Assembly: GCA_000507305.1 (NCBI GenBank)
Contig: DF239045.1
Span: 1 to 64,000, forward strand
DNA from: Breviolum minutum Mf 1.05b.01
Lineage: Eukaryota > Sar > Dinophyceae > Suessiales > Symbiodiniaceae
Length of the DNA: 64,000 nucleotides
Reading direction: 5' to 3'
Made by a program: the position numbers and the translations under genes. Below, in pieces: positions 40,681 through 51,964 of this stretch (its first letter is position 1; each line of letters starts with the position of its first letter). The notes beneath the pieces were generated by a model, which saw only the letters and a program-made list of their open reading frames with translations, was not told the DNA's origin and made no database searches.

Positions 40681-41162
40681 AGTTGATTTCATCCAGGCTT
40701 TGGCTTGAGGAGAAAACAATATGTTGAGTGAAAATCTCTTGCGAGCCCTGGATGAAACAAGTGCTTTGTATAAATTGATGCTGAATACAGTAGTGCTTGT
40801 AGTGATTCGTAATTAACAAATCAAATTTCAGCATCAATTTTCATCAACAGATGATTCAATATCATGATTTATAACTGACTTTTCCTTTCGTTTTTTTTTT
40901 AACCAGCTTCCATCAACAGTACAAGGTAGCTACTCAGCCAATGATTCCAGTGATTAATGGGTGGTGTTTCAGCTTATTGTAGGAAACTCGATTCCAAAAA
41001 GCAAGGGATGCAGGGATGCGGACAAATGCACACCTGCAAATGTAACGGCGAAAGGTTCGCCTAAAAATCACCCAATTGACATCCGGAAAATCATCGAAAA
41101 AATCTCAACCACACCTAAAACCTCCATGACTTTGGGTTCAAAATCTTAATTTTCCGGGGGGG

Positions 41163-41313
41163 TACTTGGAGGATCATCCCATGACGGACGCAAGTGGTTG
41201 ATAACCATGGTGATCGGGTTCGTCCCCTAAGGATCGGATTAGTCTAGTTCTAAATGGCGGAAGTAAACCCCCTTAACTAACCACGTATCCTAAGTGGCGT
41301 GACCCTCCAAGTA
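41163..41313. repeat. MITE-like palindrome, family B (longer variant)
   Basis: TACTTGGAGGATCATCCCAT on the left, AGTGGCGTGACCCTCCAAGTA on the right. The interior matches the copy at 17252 (TTAGTCTAGTT, AAATGGCGGAAG). Confidence 0.88.
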
Positions 41314-41490
41314 TGGATGGGCTTCACCAGCAACTGCCAACGTTTTTTTTTGGAGGTTGTGATGGCACCTACCGCGGATGCACGCCAAGGACGCGTTGAT
41401 AAACCGAATCCAAAAAAATCGTGTCAGATCGGGGGGTGGCAAGGCAAAAGGTCCTAGACATCCAAATAGTTCTCCTGAGTTTTGGTGTTT

Positions 41491-41599
41491 TACACTCCGG
41501 TAATCTAACATAGCAATGGAAAATGGACCCGGATTGAAGATGTATTTCCTGTTATCTACTGGGATATTTCAGCCAGCTATGTTTGTTTACTGGAGGGTA
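41491..41599. repeat. MITE-like palindrome, family C' (TACACTCCGGTAA type)
   Basis: TACACTCCGGTAATCTAACA pairs with TGTTTGTTTACTGGAGGGTA. Confidence 0.9.
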
Positions 41600-41991
41600 G
41601 TTTGATCGGCATGTTTTGGGGACCTGGTCCCAAACAAAAAAAACAACACCCTTCACCTCGAAACTCTCGGTGTTTTCACTGGGATATCTACACAGGGTGG
41701 GTCCGTTGGATTGGATGTTTCGAACGAAAAAATTCACCTCTAGGGAGCCAAAAAGGTCCTCCAATTGGGGCCCCGGAGGACCCCCAGGTCCGGGCTAAAG
41801 ACAGCAGGAACGCTTCAGAAATTTCGGAACGAAAAATCACCAGTTGAGGTTGGTAGCTTATTATCCCATGGGCTTGAAAAAGGGCAAAAAAAGGGTGAAA
41901 AACCAGTAAGACACTTTGAAGTTCAAACAAGTATGACACTTTGAAGTTCAAAAACATCGGTGAATCACGCATTCGCGGGAATCATCATCCA

Positions 41992-42292
41992 GCAGGCTGC
42001 TCTCGGTGGAAATGAGAACCTTCAGCAACAACGTGGCACGAAAAGGCCACGGGCACGGAAGACGCTGAGCTTTAGCGAGTTCACTGACTATATCATCGAG
42101 CACAAGTGTCGTTGCGAAAAGGATCTGTGGCTCCTAGCACGCACTCTGAAGACAGGCGGCGAGGACTTGCTGTGGAACCATTTGGAAACCAAAGACGCCA
42201 ACAAGATGATTCCAATTTATCAACAACTTTTGACAAGGATCAGATTTTCCACCTCCCACCGTTGGTGGCAAAAATGCCCCGAAGTTTCTTGA
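41992..42292 (+). CDS. Exon candidate, helical basic-acidic segment
   Basis: After an ATCATCATCCAG acceptor the frame reads QAALGGNENLQQQRGTKRPR, ARKTLSFSEFTDYIIEHKCR and CEKDLWLLARTLKTGGEDLL, then WNHLETKDANK. The amphipathic helices, regular codon use and absence of repeat text make it one of the best coding candidates outside the esterase. A GA-type donor after GCCAACAA would end it near 42204; the frame stays open to TGA at 42292. The phrase F-T-D-Y-I-I plus L-W-L-L-A-R reminds me of accessory ORFs of mobile elements in protists, but I cannot name a family. Confidence 0.5.
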
Positions 42293-42540
42293 CATCTATG
42301 ACTAGTTTTTTGTTTTTTTCCAGATTTCTGAACCGAAATCAACTAACATACCCATGACGGATCAGATGTGCATATAATATAGATATGTTTTTAAAGCCAA
42401 TTCATCATGTAGTTTCATCTTTTTGATGGATGTTAGTTATGTGAACATTCATTCGGCATGTATTGAAAATTACATCCAACGAAGAAACATTGATTCGTAG
42501 GCTAAGGCTAACGCCTGGCTGATTTCAACCAACATACAAA

Positions 42541-42663
42541 GTGGGCCCCCTACCAGATATAACTTGGGTTATAACTCCTATAACTAGGGTTATAACCCCA
42601 GTTACCTAATTATAAGGCCATTTATAGGGGTTATAACTCCATTTATAACTGGCAGGGGCCCAT
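42541..42663. repeat. MITE-like palindrome, family H (intact)
   Basis: GTGGGCCCCCTACCAGATATA on the left, TATAACTGGCAGGGGCCCA on the right, with several GGTTATAAC / GTTATAACC pairs inside. Confidence 0.85.
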
Positions 42664-43169
42664 CTTGTAGGGAAGCCTTAAAAAAACCAATGACTTGCGG
42701 AAGCGAAACCCACCATTTTGGCTTATTTTTTTTCGATGGGTGGCTTCCTCCGATAATCATGGATTGTACATACCTGTTTTTCAACTGGGAACAAAAAAAG
42801 CCCATCATTTTATCACCAACCACGGGGATCTCCATTATTATGAGATAATCTTATGGAAAAATGGAGATAATGGTATCTACTAAATTGGTTCAGGGAAAAA
42901 TGGGTCTATCTCCAACTTAGTAAGTTACCTGTAGTAGTTACCTTTCCTAATTTAACCGTTAGTGGCTTACAATTCCTCCCGAAAATCATGGAAGTGGAAA
43001 ATGAGTGCCAAACGGGAAGATGAGTGGCTGGTCTCCCAAAATGGTTATTTTCCACTGAACTTTGGTGATGGGAGAAAGAGTAGTTGCCTTGACCAAATGA
43101 TATGATTTCATGACTGGTCAACCTATCACCCCCCGAACGTACCCCACTGAGAACTGAGAAACAAGGGTT

Positions 43170-43255
43170 TAATAGCCAGCCTTATTAAGGGAAACGACTG
43201 GGTTTTCATAAGCCCTGATCATAAGGCTGGCTATTTCTGAGGGGAAGTAGGTTGA
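43170..43255. repeat. Family M element
   Basis: ATAGCCAGCCTTATTAAGGG pairs with ATCATAAGGCTGGCTAT. The interior GGGTTTTCATAAGCCC matches the copies at about 2890 and 30102. Confidence 0.7.
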
Positions 43256-43315
43256 CTAGCCATTATGATTTTCAGATGCTGAGTTTTGTATCTCCCCAAA
43301 AAACCCCAGGTGAGC

Positions 43316-43505
43316 AATGAAAAGGGGAACATGATCCAATTCGACTTGCGCAATATGTTTCAAATAGATTGGTGAAAAACCACCAACTGAGGTTCGTCAT
43401 CAAAACCCTGGTGTTGGTTGGGTTTTTTTTGTGGGGATCATTTCATAAACCATGATATGCGGATTGAATGGAAAGTAAGGCCGTTTTGTGTTTTTTTCGT
43501 GGCCC
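43316..43505 (+). repeat. Family I repeat interrupted by a family A fragment
   Basis: GGTGAGCAATGAAAAGGGGA starts as family I. From about 43330 to 43390 family A text follows (ATGATCCAATTCGACTTGCG and GGTGAAAAACCACCAAC). Family I then resumes with AAACCCTGGTGTTGG and ends GAAAGTAAGGCCG plus CGTGGC. Confidence 0.6.
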
Positions 43506-43647
43506 AGGTGCGATTCCAGACGCTAGTCTTCCAAAATCCTCCCTACCTTGGGACATCGATATGATGGTTTGTGGAGAAATCATTATCTGGAGACGACAAG
43601 AACAACAAAGAACAAACAGCAAGCAGCAAACAACAACCAGCAACCAG

Positions 43648-43651
43648 CAGC

Positions 43652-43689
<38 letters not shown>

Positions 43690-43691
43690 CT

Positions 43692-43751
<60 letters not shown>

Positions 43752-43752
43752 G
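43648..43752 (+). repeat. (CAA)n microsatellite
   Basis: About 34 CAA units with one TAC interruption. In one frame it gives polyglutamine, in others poly-Asn or poly-Thr, so the polyQ protein is not supported on its own. The GCAGCAAACAACAACCAGCAACCAGCAG-like lead-in is degenerate CAA/CAG. Confidence 0.95.
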
Positions 43753-43837
43753 CGAAAGCAACATATAACATATTGGTTTTTTAGGAATTATCATGGCAAC
43801 AACAAGATTCTAGTAATGATTCCTTCTTCAGCATTCT

Positions 43838-43970
43838 TCTTCAGCCAAGTTGCCGAAAACAAAAGGACCCTACCATCTGGACATATTTGGGATGATGCCT
43901 TGTTACGCTGCGCTTTCCGTGCCTTGGATGGAAGGAAGGCTAAGGAAGGCTGCGGCGGGGTAGACACGTA
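43838..43970 (+). CDS. Exon candidate ending at a GTAAGA donor
   Basis: A TTCTTCAG acceptor is followed by a frame reading VAENKRTLPSGHIWDDALLR then CAFRALDGRKAKEG, and it ends at CGTAAGAC where a GTAAGA donor lies. Ordinary protein-like composition; no family recognised. About 85 bp after the CAA array. Confidence 0.4.
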
Positions 43971-44419
43971 AGACACAGGTTGTGCCAACAACACCCGAAT
44001 TGAACTGTTGGTGCTTACCCTCCCTACAACTAACAGTTCACACCTGAAAATAGGCCGAAAATTGGTCTAAAAGAAAACTATCCAAGCCCATTCAAAATCT
44101 TGAAGTGTTTTTTTTGCTTGAGTCTTGATTTTGATCATGGTGCATTATCGTCTAGAAGAATTCGTTGGAACCACGTTTTCCAGCCTGTTTCAAGCTTATG
44201 CGAGCAATGTTTCAGTCATCGTGGGAATATAAGGGCACACCCCCCAGGAAATAAGGTAACTTATTTATTTATATAGCTTGGATTTGTTGAAGGTGATGTT
44301 TTACTTTCTGCCATGGGAAATCCCCATGAAACCACCATTTGGGAGAGTTTGTGGATGGAACTTTTTCCATCCGCATCGAAGGATCGCAAATCCAAGTTTT
44401 GGGCGTGTATCAATCATTG

Positions 44420-44523
44420 ACATGTTACACTTATAGGCCCTGAAAACAGGCCATCCCAAAAGGAAACGAGCGTCTTCCAACCACCCATTTTCAGGTGCAT
44501 TTGCTGTTAGTTTCAGGGAGGGT
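44420..44523. repeat. MITE-like palindrome, family C
   Basis: GACATGTTACACTTATAGGCC with an eroded left arm; right arm GCTGTTAGTTTCAGGGAGGGTA. A further left-half-only copy is at 44018-44070. Confidence 0.7.
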
Positions 44524-45100
44524 AATGTTGAGATTCCTACCAGGGTTATTTTTCAGATGGGTTGGTGAAAGACCACCAACCAGATTGACATGTTAATTTT
44601 CCAGGTTTTTGTGAGACAATTTGGTGCTCAAGCAATTTCTTTGTTTGGCCCTAAAGTGACCTTGGAAATACATCCCCAAATCTTGAGGAGCGCCATTTTT
44701 ATTCTTTGAATCAGGTGTATGAACAAGCGAAATTAGAAGACTGATTCCCCCAAATATACTCCAGAATCATTTTTATAATATGTAAACATCATGTTTTTTT
44801 TAAAAGGCCTACTGCTTGAGAAACAACTAGATGAAGAAAGGTCGGACCTACGTACAGCTGGAGGAAAAAAGACACATCCATTTTGCAGCGTTGGGGCATT
44901 TGATTCACCCGGCTTCTCACTTCGAGCGATATTCCATGTAGTACTAGTGTTTTTTTTCCTAGATTTCATGGCTTATGAGAGGAATCCCCCCCAAAAAAAC
45001 TCTGCTGGTGCCGTATTTCATGAACATCCCCCGAAGAAATTGATTGAAATTCAACTCGGGTCTGGTTGATTCAACAAACAAGATCACTGGACTTGCATGA

Positions 45101-45240
45101 GCAATGAAAAAACCCTGGTTGTTTAGGGTATAAAGGGGATTATACTACCCAATTATATAGGGATTATAATGAACCATTATAAGGATCCTGATTAACCAAC
45201 CAGTATAATGGAAAGTAGTAAGGTTTTTTGTTTTCGTGGA
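45101..45240 (+). repeat. Dispersed repeat, family I (well preserved)
   Basis: GAGCAATGAAAAAACCCTGG, GTTTAGGGTATAAAGGGG, CCCAATTATATAGGGATTAT, AAGGATCCTGATTAACC and TTTTGTTTTCGTGG in order. It serves as my reference copy. Confidence 0.8.
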
Positions 45241-45718
45241 CTTACATGAAAACGGACCTCGCCATTGAGACACGTCCCGAGACGTGTGACAAGTGAGCGC
45301 CCTGGAGGTTTAGACGTGGGCCATGTTTGGGTGAATCAATTCGGTATCACCACGCGTCATCAGCACCTTCGCACGCAGAGTTTTTTTTTCCCAAGGATGG
45401 AAGTTTTTCAATGTGGATGATTGGGTTGTGGGATAAGTATAGCTAATAAATGTCACCTTGTGCTTTGTGTGGGTGTTTTTCAAAGGGTGCTGATAGTTTG
45501 ATATTCGGATTTCTTTTATTACTTAAGGATGATTTCACTGCATCTTACCACATCCTAGTAGTACTTGTTGCGCGTTCACCCACCATGTGTTTAAAGTCTT
45601 TTTGAAAATGTGACGACCTTTGGTTTTCCCCAATTTCCTGCTCCGTTGGTGGTTTCGGATTTGGGGGTTGTTCTTCCCAAAATGATCTGCAAATTCAATT
45701 TTAGAAATTGTTGGTAAT

Positions 45719-45815
45719 CTGGGTGGTGGTTTCAAATATTTCTATTTTCCCCCCTATTTGGGGAAGATTTCCCATTTGACTAATATTTTTCAAATGGGTT
45801 GAAACCACCAACTAG
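45719..45815. repeat. MITE-like palindrome, family A (intact)
   Basis: GGTGGTGGTTTCAAATATTT on the left, ATGGGTTGAAACCACCAACTAG (22 bp, first 20 exact to family) on the right. Confidence 0.92.
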
Positions 45816-46143
45816 TAATGGTAAGCCAGAAAGAATGTCAAACCCGGATTGCTGTTGTAGCTTGTGTCTTTTTACGAAAGCGTTTGGAATTTCACTTTCG
45901 TAACCCAACCAACAGGGTTGACATTCATTTAGGGTTAAGTATTGCCCTTCCGCAGGTTATCTAACCATCTAAAGCTCAGCTAGCCGTTAGCCATGGTGCT
46001 ACTATTATCCGAAAGGATTAGTATGGGCCCTGTAGTGAATTATTTGTTGATGACCATTCTGAAGTTGGAAGTTGAAGGTGATAAAAAAAAACGCCCCTTG
46101 ATTGTGGAACCACAGAAATCCGGCACTTGAGATATAACAACAA

Positions 46144-46221
46144 CTAGGTGGTGGTTTCAAAGATTTTTTATTTTGACCCCTACCTGGGGAAGATTCCCAT
46201 GGGGTTGAAACCACCAACTAG
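46144..46221. repeat. MITE-like palindrome, family A, internally deleted
   Basis: CTAGGTGGTGGTTTCAAAGA on the left and GGGTTGAAACCACCAACTAG on the right, but only 78 bp. The segment from ATTTGAC to TTCAAAT is missing. Confidence 0.9.
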
Positions 46222-46660
46222 ACGAACTCTGAAATCCATGGGAAAAAACGTACGACCAATAGTATGTCGTTCCATTCAACTAGGGCCCCAAGGCTTTCAG
46301 AAAGAAGAATTCATTTATGCTTACATCGCAACCAGTCCCTTAAAGATGGTTCCTTTTCAGGGGAACCTTCGTTCATCTTCGGGCGGTTACCTCTGGAGAA
46401 TGTTTCATCACGAACCAAAGACCCAACCTCAAAACACACAAAAAAGCAAAAAATCCTCCTGTAAAAAAATCGTGACAATTTCAGCTTGTAAAAAACGTGA
46501 AAATTCTTGCATCCTCAATTTAGAATCCCCTTAAAAAAGAGGGAGGGGATTCCCTTAAAAGTAGTAAGCAAAAGCACGAAAAATCCACCGAAAAAAATCC
46601 CAAGGAATGCGAATCTATGAAGCTCAAGTCATGTTTGAATTCATCCAGAGAAGATGTGTA

Positions 46661-46773
46661 TATGGGTGTTTCCAAAAATAGTGGTACCCCCAAATCATCC
46701 ATTTTAATAGGGTTTTCCATTATTTTCACCATCCATTTTGGGGGAAACACCCCTATTTTAGGAAACACCCATA
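46661..46773. repeat. MITE-like palindrome, family L
   Basis: TATGGGTGTTTCCAAAAATAG pairs with CTATTTTAGGAAACACCCATA. It stands 7 bp before a family B element. Confidence 0.9.
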
Positions 46774-46780
46774 TGTTCTC

Positions 46781-46890
46781 TACTTGGAGGATCATCCCAT
46801 GAAACGTAAGTATTTAGGATCACCCCTATTTCTTTACGATCACCATGGTTATTAACCGCTTACGTCCGTCATGGGATGATCCTCCAAGTA
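46781..46890. repeat. MITE-like palindrome, family B (shorter)
   Basis: TACTTGGAGGATCATCCCATG and CATGGGATGATCCTCCAAGTA are perfect complements. The interior is reduced to about 70 bp with CCATGGTTATTAACCGC. Confidence 0.93.
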
Positions 46891-47417
46891 GACATCTGGT
46901 TTCAGAAGTTTTTTCAGGACACTTTGCATATTTCATCAACTTGACATGTCTATCCAAATGTCATCTCCTGAGGTGTTTTCGGTGTTTGATCGGTAGCCAT
47001 GTTGGGGGTCCAGTTATACCGTTCACCTCGGTTTCGGTGGCATGAAATGTTGGATCTATCCCCACCGCCGGTGGCAGAGATTCCAGAGCCTATAAATGGT
47101 AATGTCATCTTGCGCTCATGACGGCTCGCCCACGTCCTGAATTGGGGGGTGAAACCAAATATATATGTTATATATACGTACCTCCGAAATTTAGCATAGA
47201 TATCGAACATAGCGATATTTGAAGCCGGAGATATATGTCAAACCGGTCGTTTTGGGTATCCACCATGTGAGATTTCGGGGTGTAGATGCGGTCTGGTTCG
47301 TTTCTTACTTTTGAATGTCGGATTTCGTCCTTTACACTTTTCACAAAATTTCAATCCCCTGAAAGATACCTCAAACAGCTGTATCTAAAGGGTCATTGCC
47401 CTTTATAAACCCCAGAA

Positions 47418-47501
47418 TGCTCCATGTATGGAACATTTACCTACGTTTGGCTTAAGACGATGGTAAATATATATATATATATATGTTCCATACATGGAGC
47501 A
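47418..47501. repeat. Perfect palindrome with 19-bp arms
   Basis: TGCTCCATGTATGGAACAT (47418-47436) and ATGTTCCATACATGGAGCA (47483-47501) are exact complements. The interior ends in a (TA)n run. Confidence 0.9.
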
Positions 47502-47593
47502 TGTGAGAACCGCGTCATTTTTCTGGGGTGAAAATTCGTCAAACATTTCCAGGGTTGGTAGGTCAAACTGCCGGGGTGTTTTTTTGCACACCC

Positions 47594-47741
47594 ACTTGGA
47601 GGATCATCCCAGTTAGTAAGTGGTTAATAACCATGGTTAGTAAGTCCCCTAACTGAGGTTATTCCCCTTGCAAATGACCTGTCCTAAATGGCTTATAAAT
47701 AGGGGTTACTAACCACTTACTAACTGGGATGATCCTCCAAG
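47594..47741. repeat. MITE-like palindrome, family B
   Basis: ACTTGGAGGATCATCCCAGTT and AACTGGGATGATCCTCCAAG; nearly identical to the copies at 7047 and 48911, the latter with reversed interior. Confidence 0.93.
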
Positions 47742-48356
47742 CACTTTGCTCGGCTACGAAAAAAACATCACCTCTACGCTGGACAGGACAGAGAAGGCCA
47801 GTGTGATAGAGGACGGCCAGAGATGCTGCTTTTCTTCCAAGGGATTTTTTGGCCGCCCCAAATTTGGATTCCACCTGTTTTTTTGTGAAACATTCTGGAG
47901 GACCTTAAGACCCTTAAGAACAATCACAAAAAACGTCGGATACAAAAACCACCTAAACCAATCAAAACCAGCTGGGTCAACAGAAGGGTTTCCAGGTGGT
48001 TTTTATACTAATCGGTAGTTTGTTTTGTTTCAAAGATTTTCGTGAAGTTTTTTCCAGAGGTAGGGGGGAGGGTTAGATCCGAGATGTCACTCATTAAAGG
48101 GTAGAGACAACCCTTGGTTTAGCGGCTTTTAGGGACGGGTCAGTTTTACAAAAGCATGTTGCACCAAAATGCTTGATGAAATTGAAAGATGGATACAGAA
48201 AAATACATAAAATGGGACCTCCAAGATCGATGATGAAGGAAATATGGCCGAAGCAAAAATCAGTTGTATATATATAAAGGGTATTTAGCATCTTACTTTT
48301 TTAAATATTTTCTTGTAGCTGCAAACACACCCAGGCACCTGCAGCAGACGGACCAT

Positions 48357-48650
48357 AACTTGATACCACTTGCCGGGAGAAGAAGCCCATTGCCATCCGC
48401 CTTGGAAGCTTGATGGAATTGAAATTTCCGAGACAGCACGGCCCTTGGGCCCGTGTTGGATGCCACTGGATGCGTGGCAGAATTGGCTTTTTGTCCTTAC
48501 AAACAGCTGGTGTCTCCACGAGCGATTCACAGTTGACTGCTAGGAAGCAAGTGGGAAGGCACCGTTGCCTTTTGGTGACTGTGGAAGCAAAGGAAGTGGT
48601 GCACCTCTATGGTGAAGAGTGTACATTGATGGACTCACATGGCAAGTAGT
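48357..48650 (+). CDS. Open, GC-rich stretch; exon of undecided frame
   Basis: A convincing acceptor (TTTTCTTGTAG at 48319) starts a GC-richer segment. One frame stays open to 48650 and includes KKPIAIRLGSLMELKFPRQH and VSTSDSQLTARKQVGRHRC. The frame directly joined to the acceptor (ANTPRHLQQTDHNLIPLAG) stops at 48413. The minus strand is also open over 48285-48530. It is probably exonic on one of these readings; no family was recognised. Confidence 0.3.
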
Positions 48651-48785
48651 TTTTTTTTCACAGGTTGTTTTCATTAGCAAATGCCTGCATTTGATAAGAG
48701 TAAATATTTACGATACATACTTCAAAATAGATTATAATACTACCTAGCAATCATTTCTGGCCATCCCAGCCCCAACCAATCACAC

Positions 48786-48910
48786 ATGCTCCCGTGCACG
48801 TTGTGTCGTTATCCAGGAGTTGATGGGCATGGCTTTCTCTGGAATGCCATTGCCACCGCACCTACCATGGGCTCCGGTGGTGATGCCGAGAGGCGACTTG
48901 TTCCCTGTGC
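48786..48910 (+). CDS. Open stretch ending at a family B element
   Basis: Reads LPCTLCRYPGVDGHGFLWNA and IATAPTMGSGGDAERRLVP, GC-richer than its flanks. No splice donor is visible before the repeat begins at 48911, so if real it was cut by the insertion or uses a site I cannot see. Function unknown. Confidence 0.25.
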
Positions 48911-49057
48911 CACTTGGAGGATCATCCCAGTTAGTAAGTGGTTAGTAACCCCTAATTATAAGCCATTTAGGTCATTTGGAAGGGGAATAACCTCAGTTAG
49001 GGGACTTACTAACCATGGTTATTAACCACTTACGAGTCCTGGGATGATCCTCCAAGC
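48911..49057. repeat. MITE-like palindrome, family B (reversed interior)
   Basis: CACTTGGAGGATCATCCCAG and CTGGGATGATCCTCCAAG-type arms (right arm TCCTGGGATGATCCTCCAAG). The internal CCATGG lies near the right end, the opposite of the copy at 47594. Confidence 0.92.
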
Positions 49058-49544
49058 AACGTGTTGAAGTTTCATTGGTTCACTTCAGTGTCACCTCCAC
49101 CAACAGTGCAATGATCCCGGACGTCCACTTTAAAAAAAAAGACGTCCCTGAAAGTTGACGTTCACCTTCAATTCACCCTGAAGGGTTTCAGGGGTTCATG
49201 CCATTCAGTTTCCACTAGAATCTTGGGGTGGGGGGTAGATCCAATTTTGATAGCATACGTGAAGGAAATGGAAGGCCCCCGGTATATGAGCACTGATGTG
49301 CAAACCATTGGGCGATACTAAGCAGCTGATTATTCTTGGAGTACTACATTCCAAGGTGCACCTACAACAGTTTATTTTGGTGTCCCCAAAGAGTTTTAGT
49401 GCTTTATCTCTTCCGTGCAGTTTACAGTTTCGCTCATGATTTTCCGGGAATTTATTTTCATCGCCAATTCCAGCCGGTAGTACTGGAGTAATACTTTGTA
49501 GTACGGAGTAGTTTGGTTTTGGGGGTGTTCTGTTCATTTGCCAG

Positions 49545-49660
49545 GCCCCAAAGAGATGCATTACGCCAGCGGTGGTGGTATCATGACATTGCCAGAGAAA
49601 GCGATCATGGAGGTCCTGGGCCCAGTTTTTGTCATCATTGGTTCTTCATGGTACAACTGG
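49545..49660 (+). CDS. Exon candidate with a glycosyltransferase-31-like phrase
   Basis: Between TTTGCCAG and the donor GTAACC, 116 nt read PKEMHYASGGGIMTLPEKAI then MEVLGPVFVIIGSSWYNW. The phrase Y-A-S-G-G-G followed by a hydrophobic stretch recalls the S-G-G-A-G-Y-x-L-S loop of fringe-like and beta-1,3-galactosyltransferases (GT31 family). The resemblance is short and may be accidental. Splice signals and composition make it a good exon; its partners were not identified. Confidence 0.42.
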
Positions 49661-49779
49661 GTAACCACCACCTAGCTACTCCGGGGATCATAAGATATCA
49701 CCCATTTTTTTCCACACACTTACCTAATTACTTCCAAATAAATTAAGCCTTAAAGGCCGTATTCACGAGAGATACGGAT

Positions 49780-49873
49780 GGACGAAATCCTGCACCAGCT
49801 GATATAGTAAAGATCCAATTATTTACAGGGTGTTATACATCCCAGGTGGTGCAGGATTTCTTCCACCAACAGT
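49780..49873. repeat. MITE-like palindrome, family K
   Basis: GAAATCCTGCACCAGCTG on the left, GGTGGTGCAGGATTTCTTCC and CAACAGTATG on the right. Confidence 0.85.
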
Positions 49874-50242
49874 ATGATTCGGTGAAATTCACTCCTTTAG
49901 GGCTGTTTTTTTTCTGGTCAGAAAATTTATGGTGTTTTTTTACGAGGTTTTCAGTTTGGATTCCCGAGACTTTCCAGCCATGGGACTGGGGGGGTTTGCC
50001 TTGGAAGACGAATCACCGGTGATTCTCAAGTGGGTGTGTCACACAAAAGTCACCCCCGACAAAAATTGGATCACCAATTTGAGGCTGGCTGAACAAAAAA
50101 ATGTGAAAAAAGGGTATGTGTCTCCAAAAATTGCACCCCAAAAAAAGTCGATAAATTGGTTTCCTAATCCAGGTGAAAACAAGTAACTGACTCAGCGAAG
50201 TGGGAAAAAACTAAGCTGGCTAAATTTTTTTGGGATGATGAA

Positions 50243-50389
50243 TACTTTGAGGATCATTCCGGTTTGTAAGTGGTGAACAACCATGATTAGTAAGTCCCCT
50301 ACTTGGGGTTGTTCCCCTTCCAAATGGCCAAAAATGGGTTATAAATGGGGGTTGCTGACTACTTACTAACTGGGATGATCCTAAAAGTA
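50243..50389. repeat. MITE-like palindrome, family B (diverged ends)
   Basis: TACTTTGAGGATCATTCCGG on the left, AACTGGGATGATCCTAAAAGTA on the right. Confidence 0.85.
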
Positions 50390-50890
50390 TTCAAGAGAAA
50401 AAGTAGAGTTTGAACTTCTATTTCATGGCCCCGCATGGCCGAGTAAGACAAAGTGTTATGGTCAACCATCGTTTTGCCTTAGTTTTTTCCTTCTTCACCC
50501 TTCTTGTTAACCCAAAAACGGTTCTACGAGAAAACCGGCGACCCTGACAGGACACGAGTGAATTGAATTTGCACAGCATTACTGCTGGTTTCAATCGAGA
50601 CGATGCTTTTTCATGCAAGCTTCAGGATGGATGGATTTTCTCCCACAAATCGATCCCAAAGTGGGTGTTCACAACATGTGTTTTTTGTTGGTAACGAAGA
50701 AAGACTTCAATTTCAACAAATCGATCCAAAGTGGGGAAGTTTTCCTGGAAGACTGGGGAGACTTTTTTGGCTGATGGAGTGATGGGTAAAACCTCCCTTT
50801 GCTTCTTTTCTACAAGTTTTGCATGAATGAGTCCCTTGTTTTGGGGGTTTGTTGTGTTACGCAGCCACATTGACCTCTTAGCTGCCTTTC

Positions 50891-50990
50891 CTGGCAATGT
50901 GACCTGTGACCTTTCTTGGGATGGTGAGTGAGTTCACGTGACCCTTTTAAGAAGGGCGAGTCGTGACCTCCAACGATCCGGGGATAAGCC
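50891..50990 (+). repeat. Dispersed repeat, family N
   Basis: CTGGCAATGTGACCTGTGACC, TTGGGATGGTGAGTGAG, GTGACCTCCAACGATCC in the family order. Confidence 0.6.
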
Positions 50991-51689
50991 TGGGTTTTAC
51001 GATATACCTGCCCCAAATGGCAGATTTACACAGATCTTGGGGGAGCAAAATTTCACCAGGTGAAAACCCCGCAGAGTTTAAACCTCATGGATGCAGCTAC
51101 TGGACTTTCCAGGAACCTGCTAAAGGTATGATGATTTTTTAAGGGTGAAGGAATAGTCCCTTAGATAAGGCTGGCCTTATTTTTTTTTCAAAGTGTAGGT
51201 ATTTTTTCGGTTTTTTTTAGTATTGCCATTGGATGGCTCAACAAAAATGATGCTTTGTGAACAACCCTTTTGTACTCAACATGGATATCATCCTGCATGG
51301 AACCATATCCCCTCCCACTTTTTGAAGATGATTTTTCCTTTTCCAAGGCGGGAGATATTAGTTCCCTGAAGGTTATATGATATATGGGGGACAAGTAGCT
51401 CACGGAGCTTGCTATTCATGGCACCAATGTCACGAAGTACTAGATTGATAAATCAGGTGATCGTGATCAGTGGTGATCTTTTTAGGTGGGTTGGGCTTTC
51501 GCAAAAAACCGTCATAGTCATAAACAAAAAATATATATATATATGTATATATATATCCTGGATCTTCCAAGTGTGTAAAGTTTGTGAACTTTTTTGCCAA
51601 AAAAAACCTACCAAAAGGCAGAACATTTTACATATCTGAAGGATCCACATATATGCTTAGTGATGAGCAAAAAAAAATGAGTCTAAGAA

Positions 51690-51790
51690 CACCCCAACAT
51701 ACCCTTGGAGCATATCCCAGGAATCCCTAAACCCCCAAATCCATAAACCGTTGGTTGGGGGTCGTTTTGGTATGTTCCAGGGGTATGTTG
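51690..51790. repeat. Palindromic element (CCAACATACCC arms)
   Basis: CCCCAACATACCCTTGGAGCATA on the left against GGTATGTTCCAGGGGTATGTTGG on the right; inner CCCCCAAATCC and TTGGTTGGGGG. Single copy in the window. Confidence 0.6.
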
Positions 51791-51964
51791 GAAAATTCTT
51801 AGAAATGGAGCCGCAGCCTGGGACTTTTCATTTTCCCAAACTGTTTATCAAGGTGAGGGTTGGTGTCCACTGAGCACCAGATACTTTTGCTACCTGTATC
51901 TTGAAATGGCATGACCATTTTCCATCCAAAAAAATATGTCAGTCACCGGAAAATCGCATCATTA

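Noticed and set aside
43583-43784. Polyglutamine, polyasparagine or polythreonine protein over the CAA run
   Set aside because: The same run is open in all three frames and on the other strand; no consistent splice context supports the Gln frame.
48786-48910. Esterase catalytic-His exon (G-V-D-G-H-G)
   Set aside because: The H-G pair is there but the surrounding residues do not match the family's G-x-x-H-G-x-E/D-x-x-x-x-F context.
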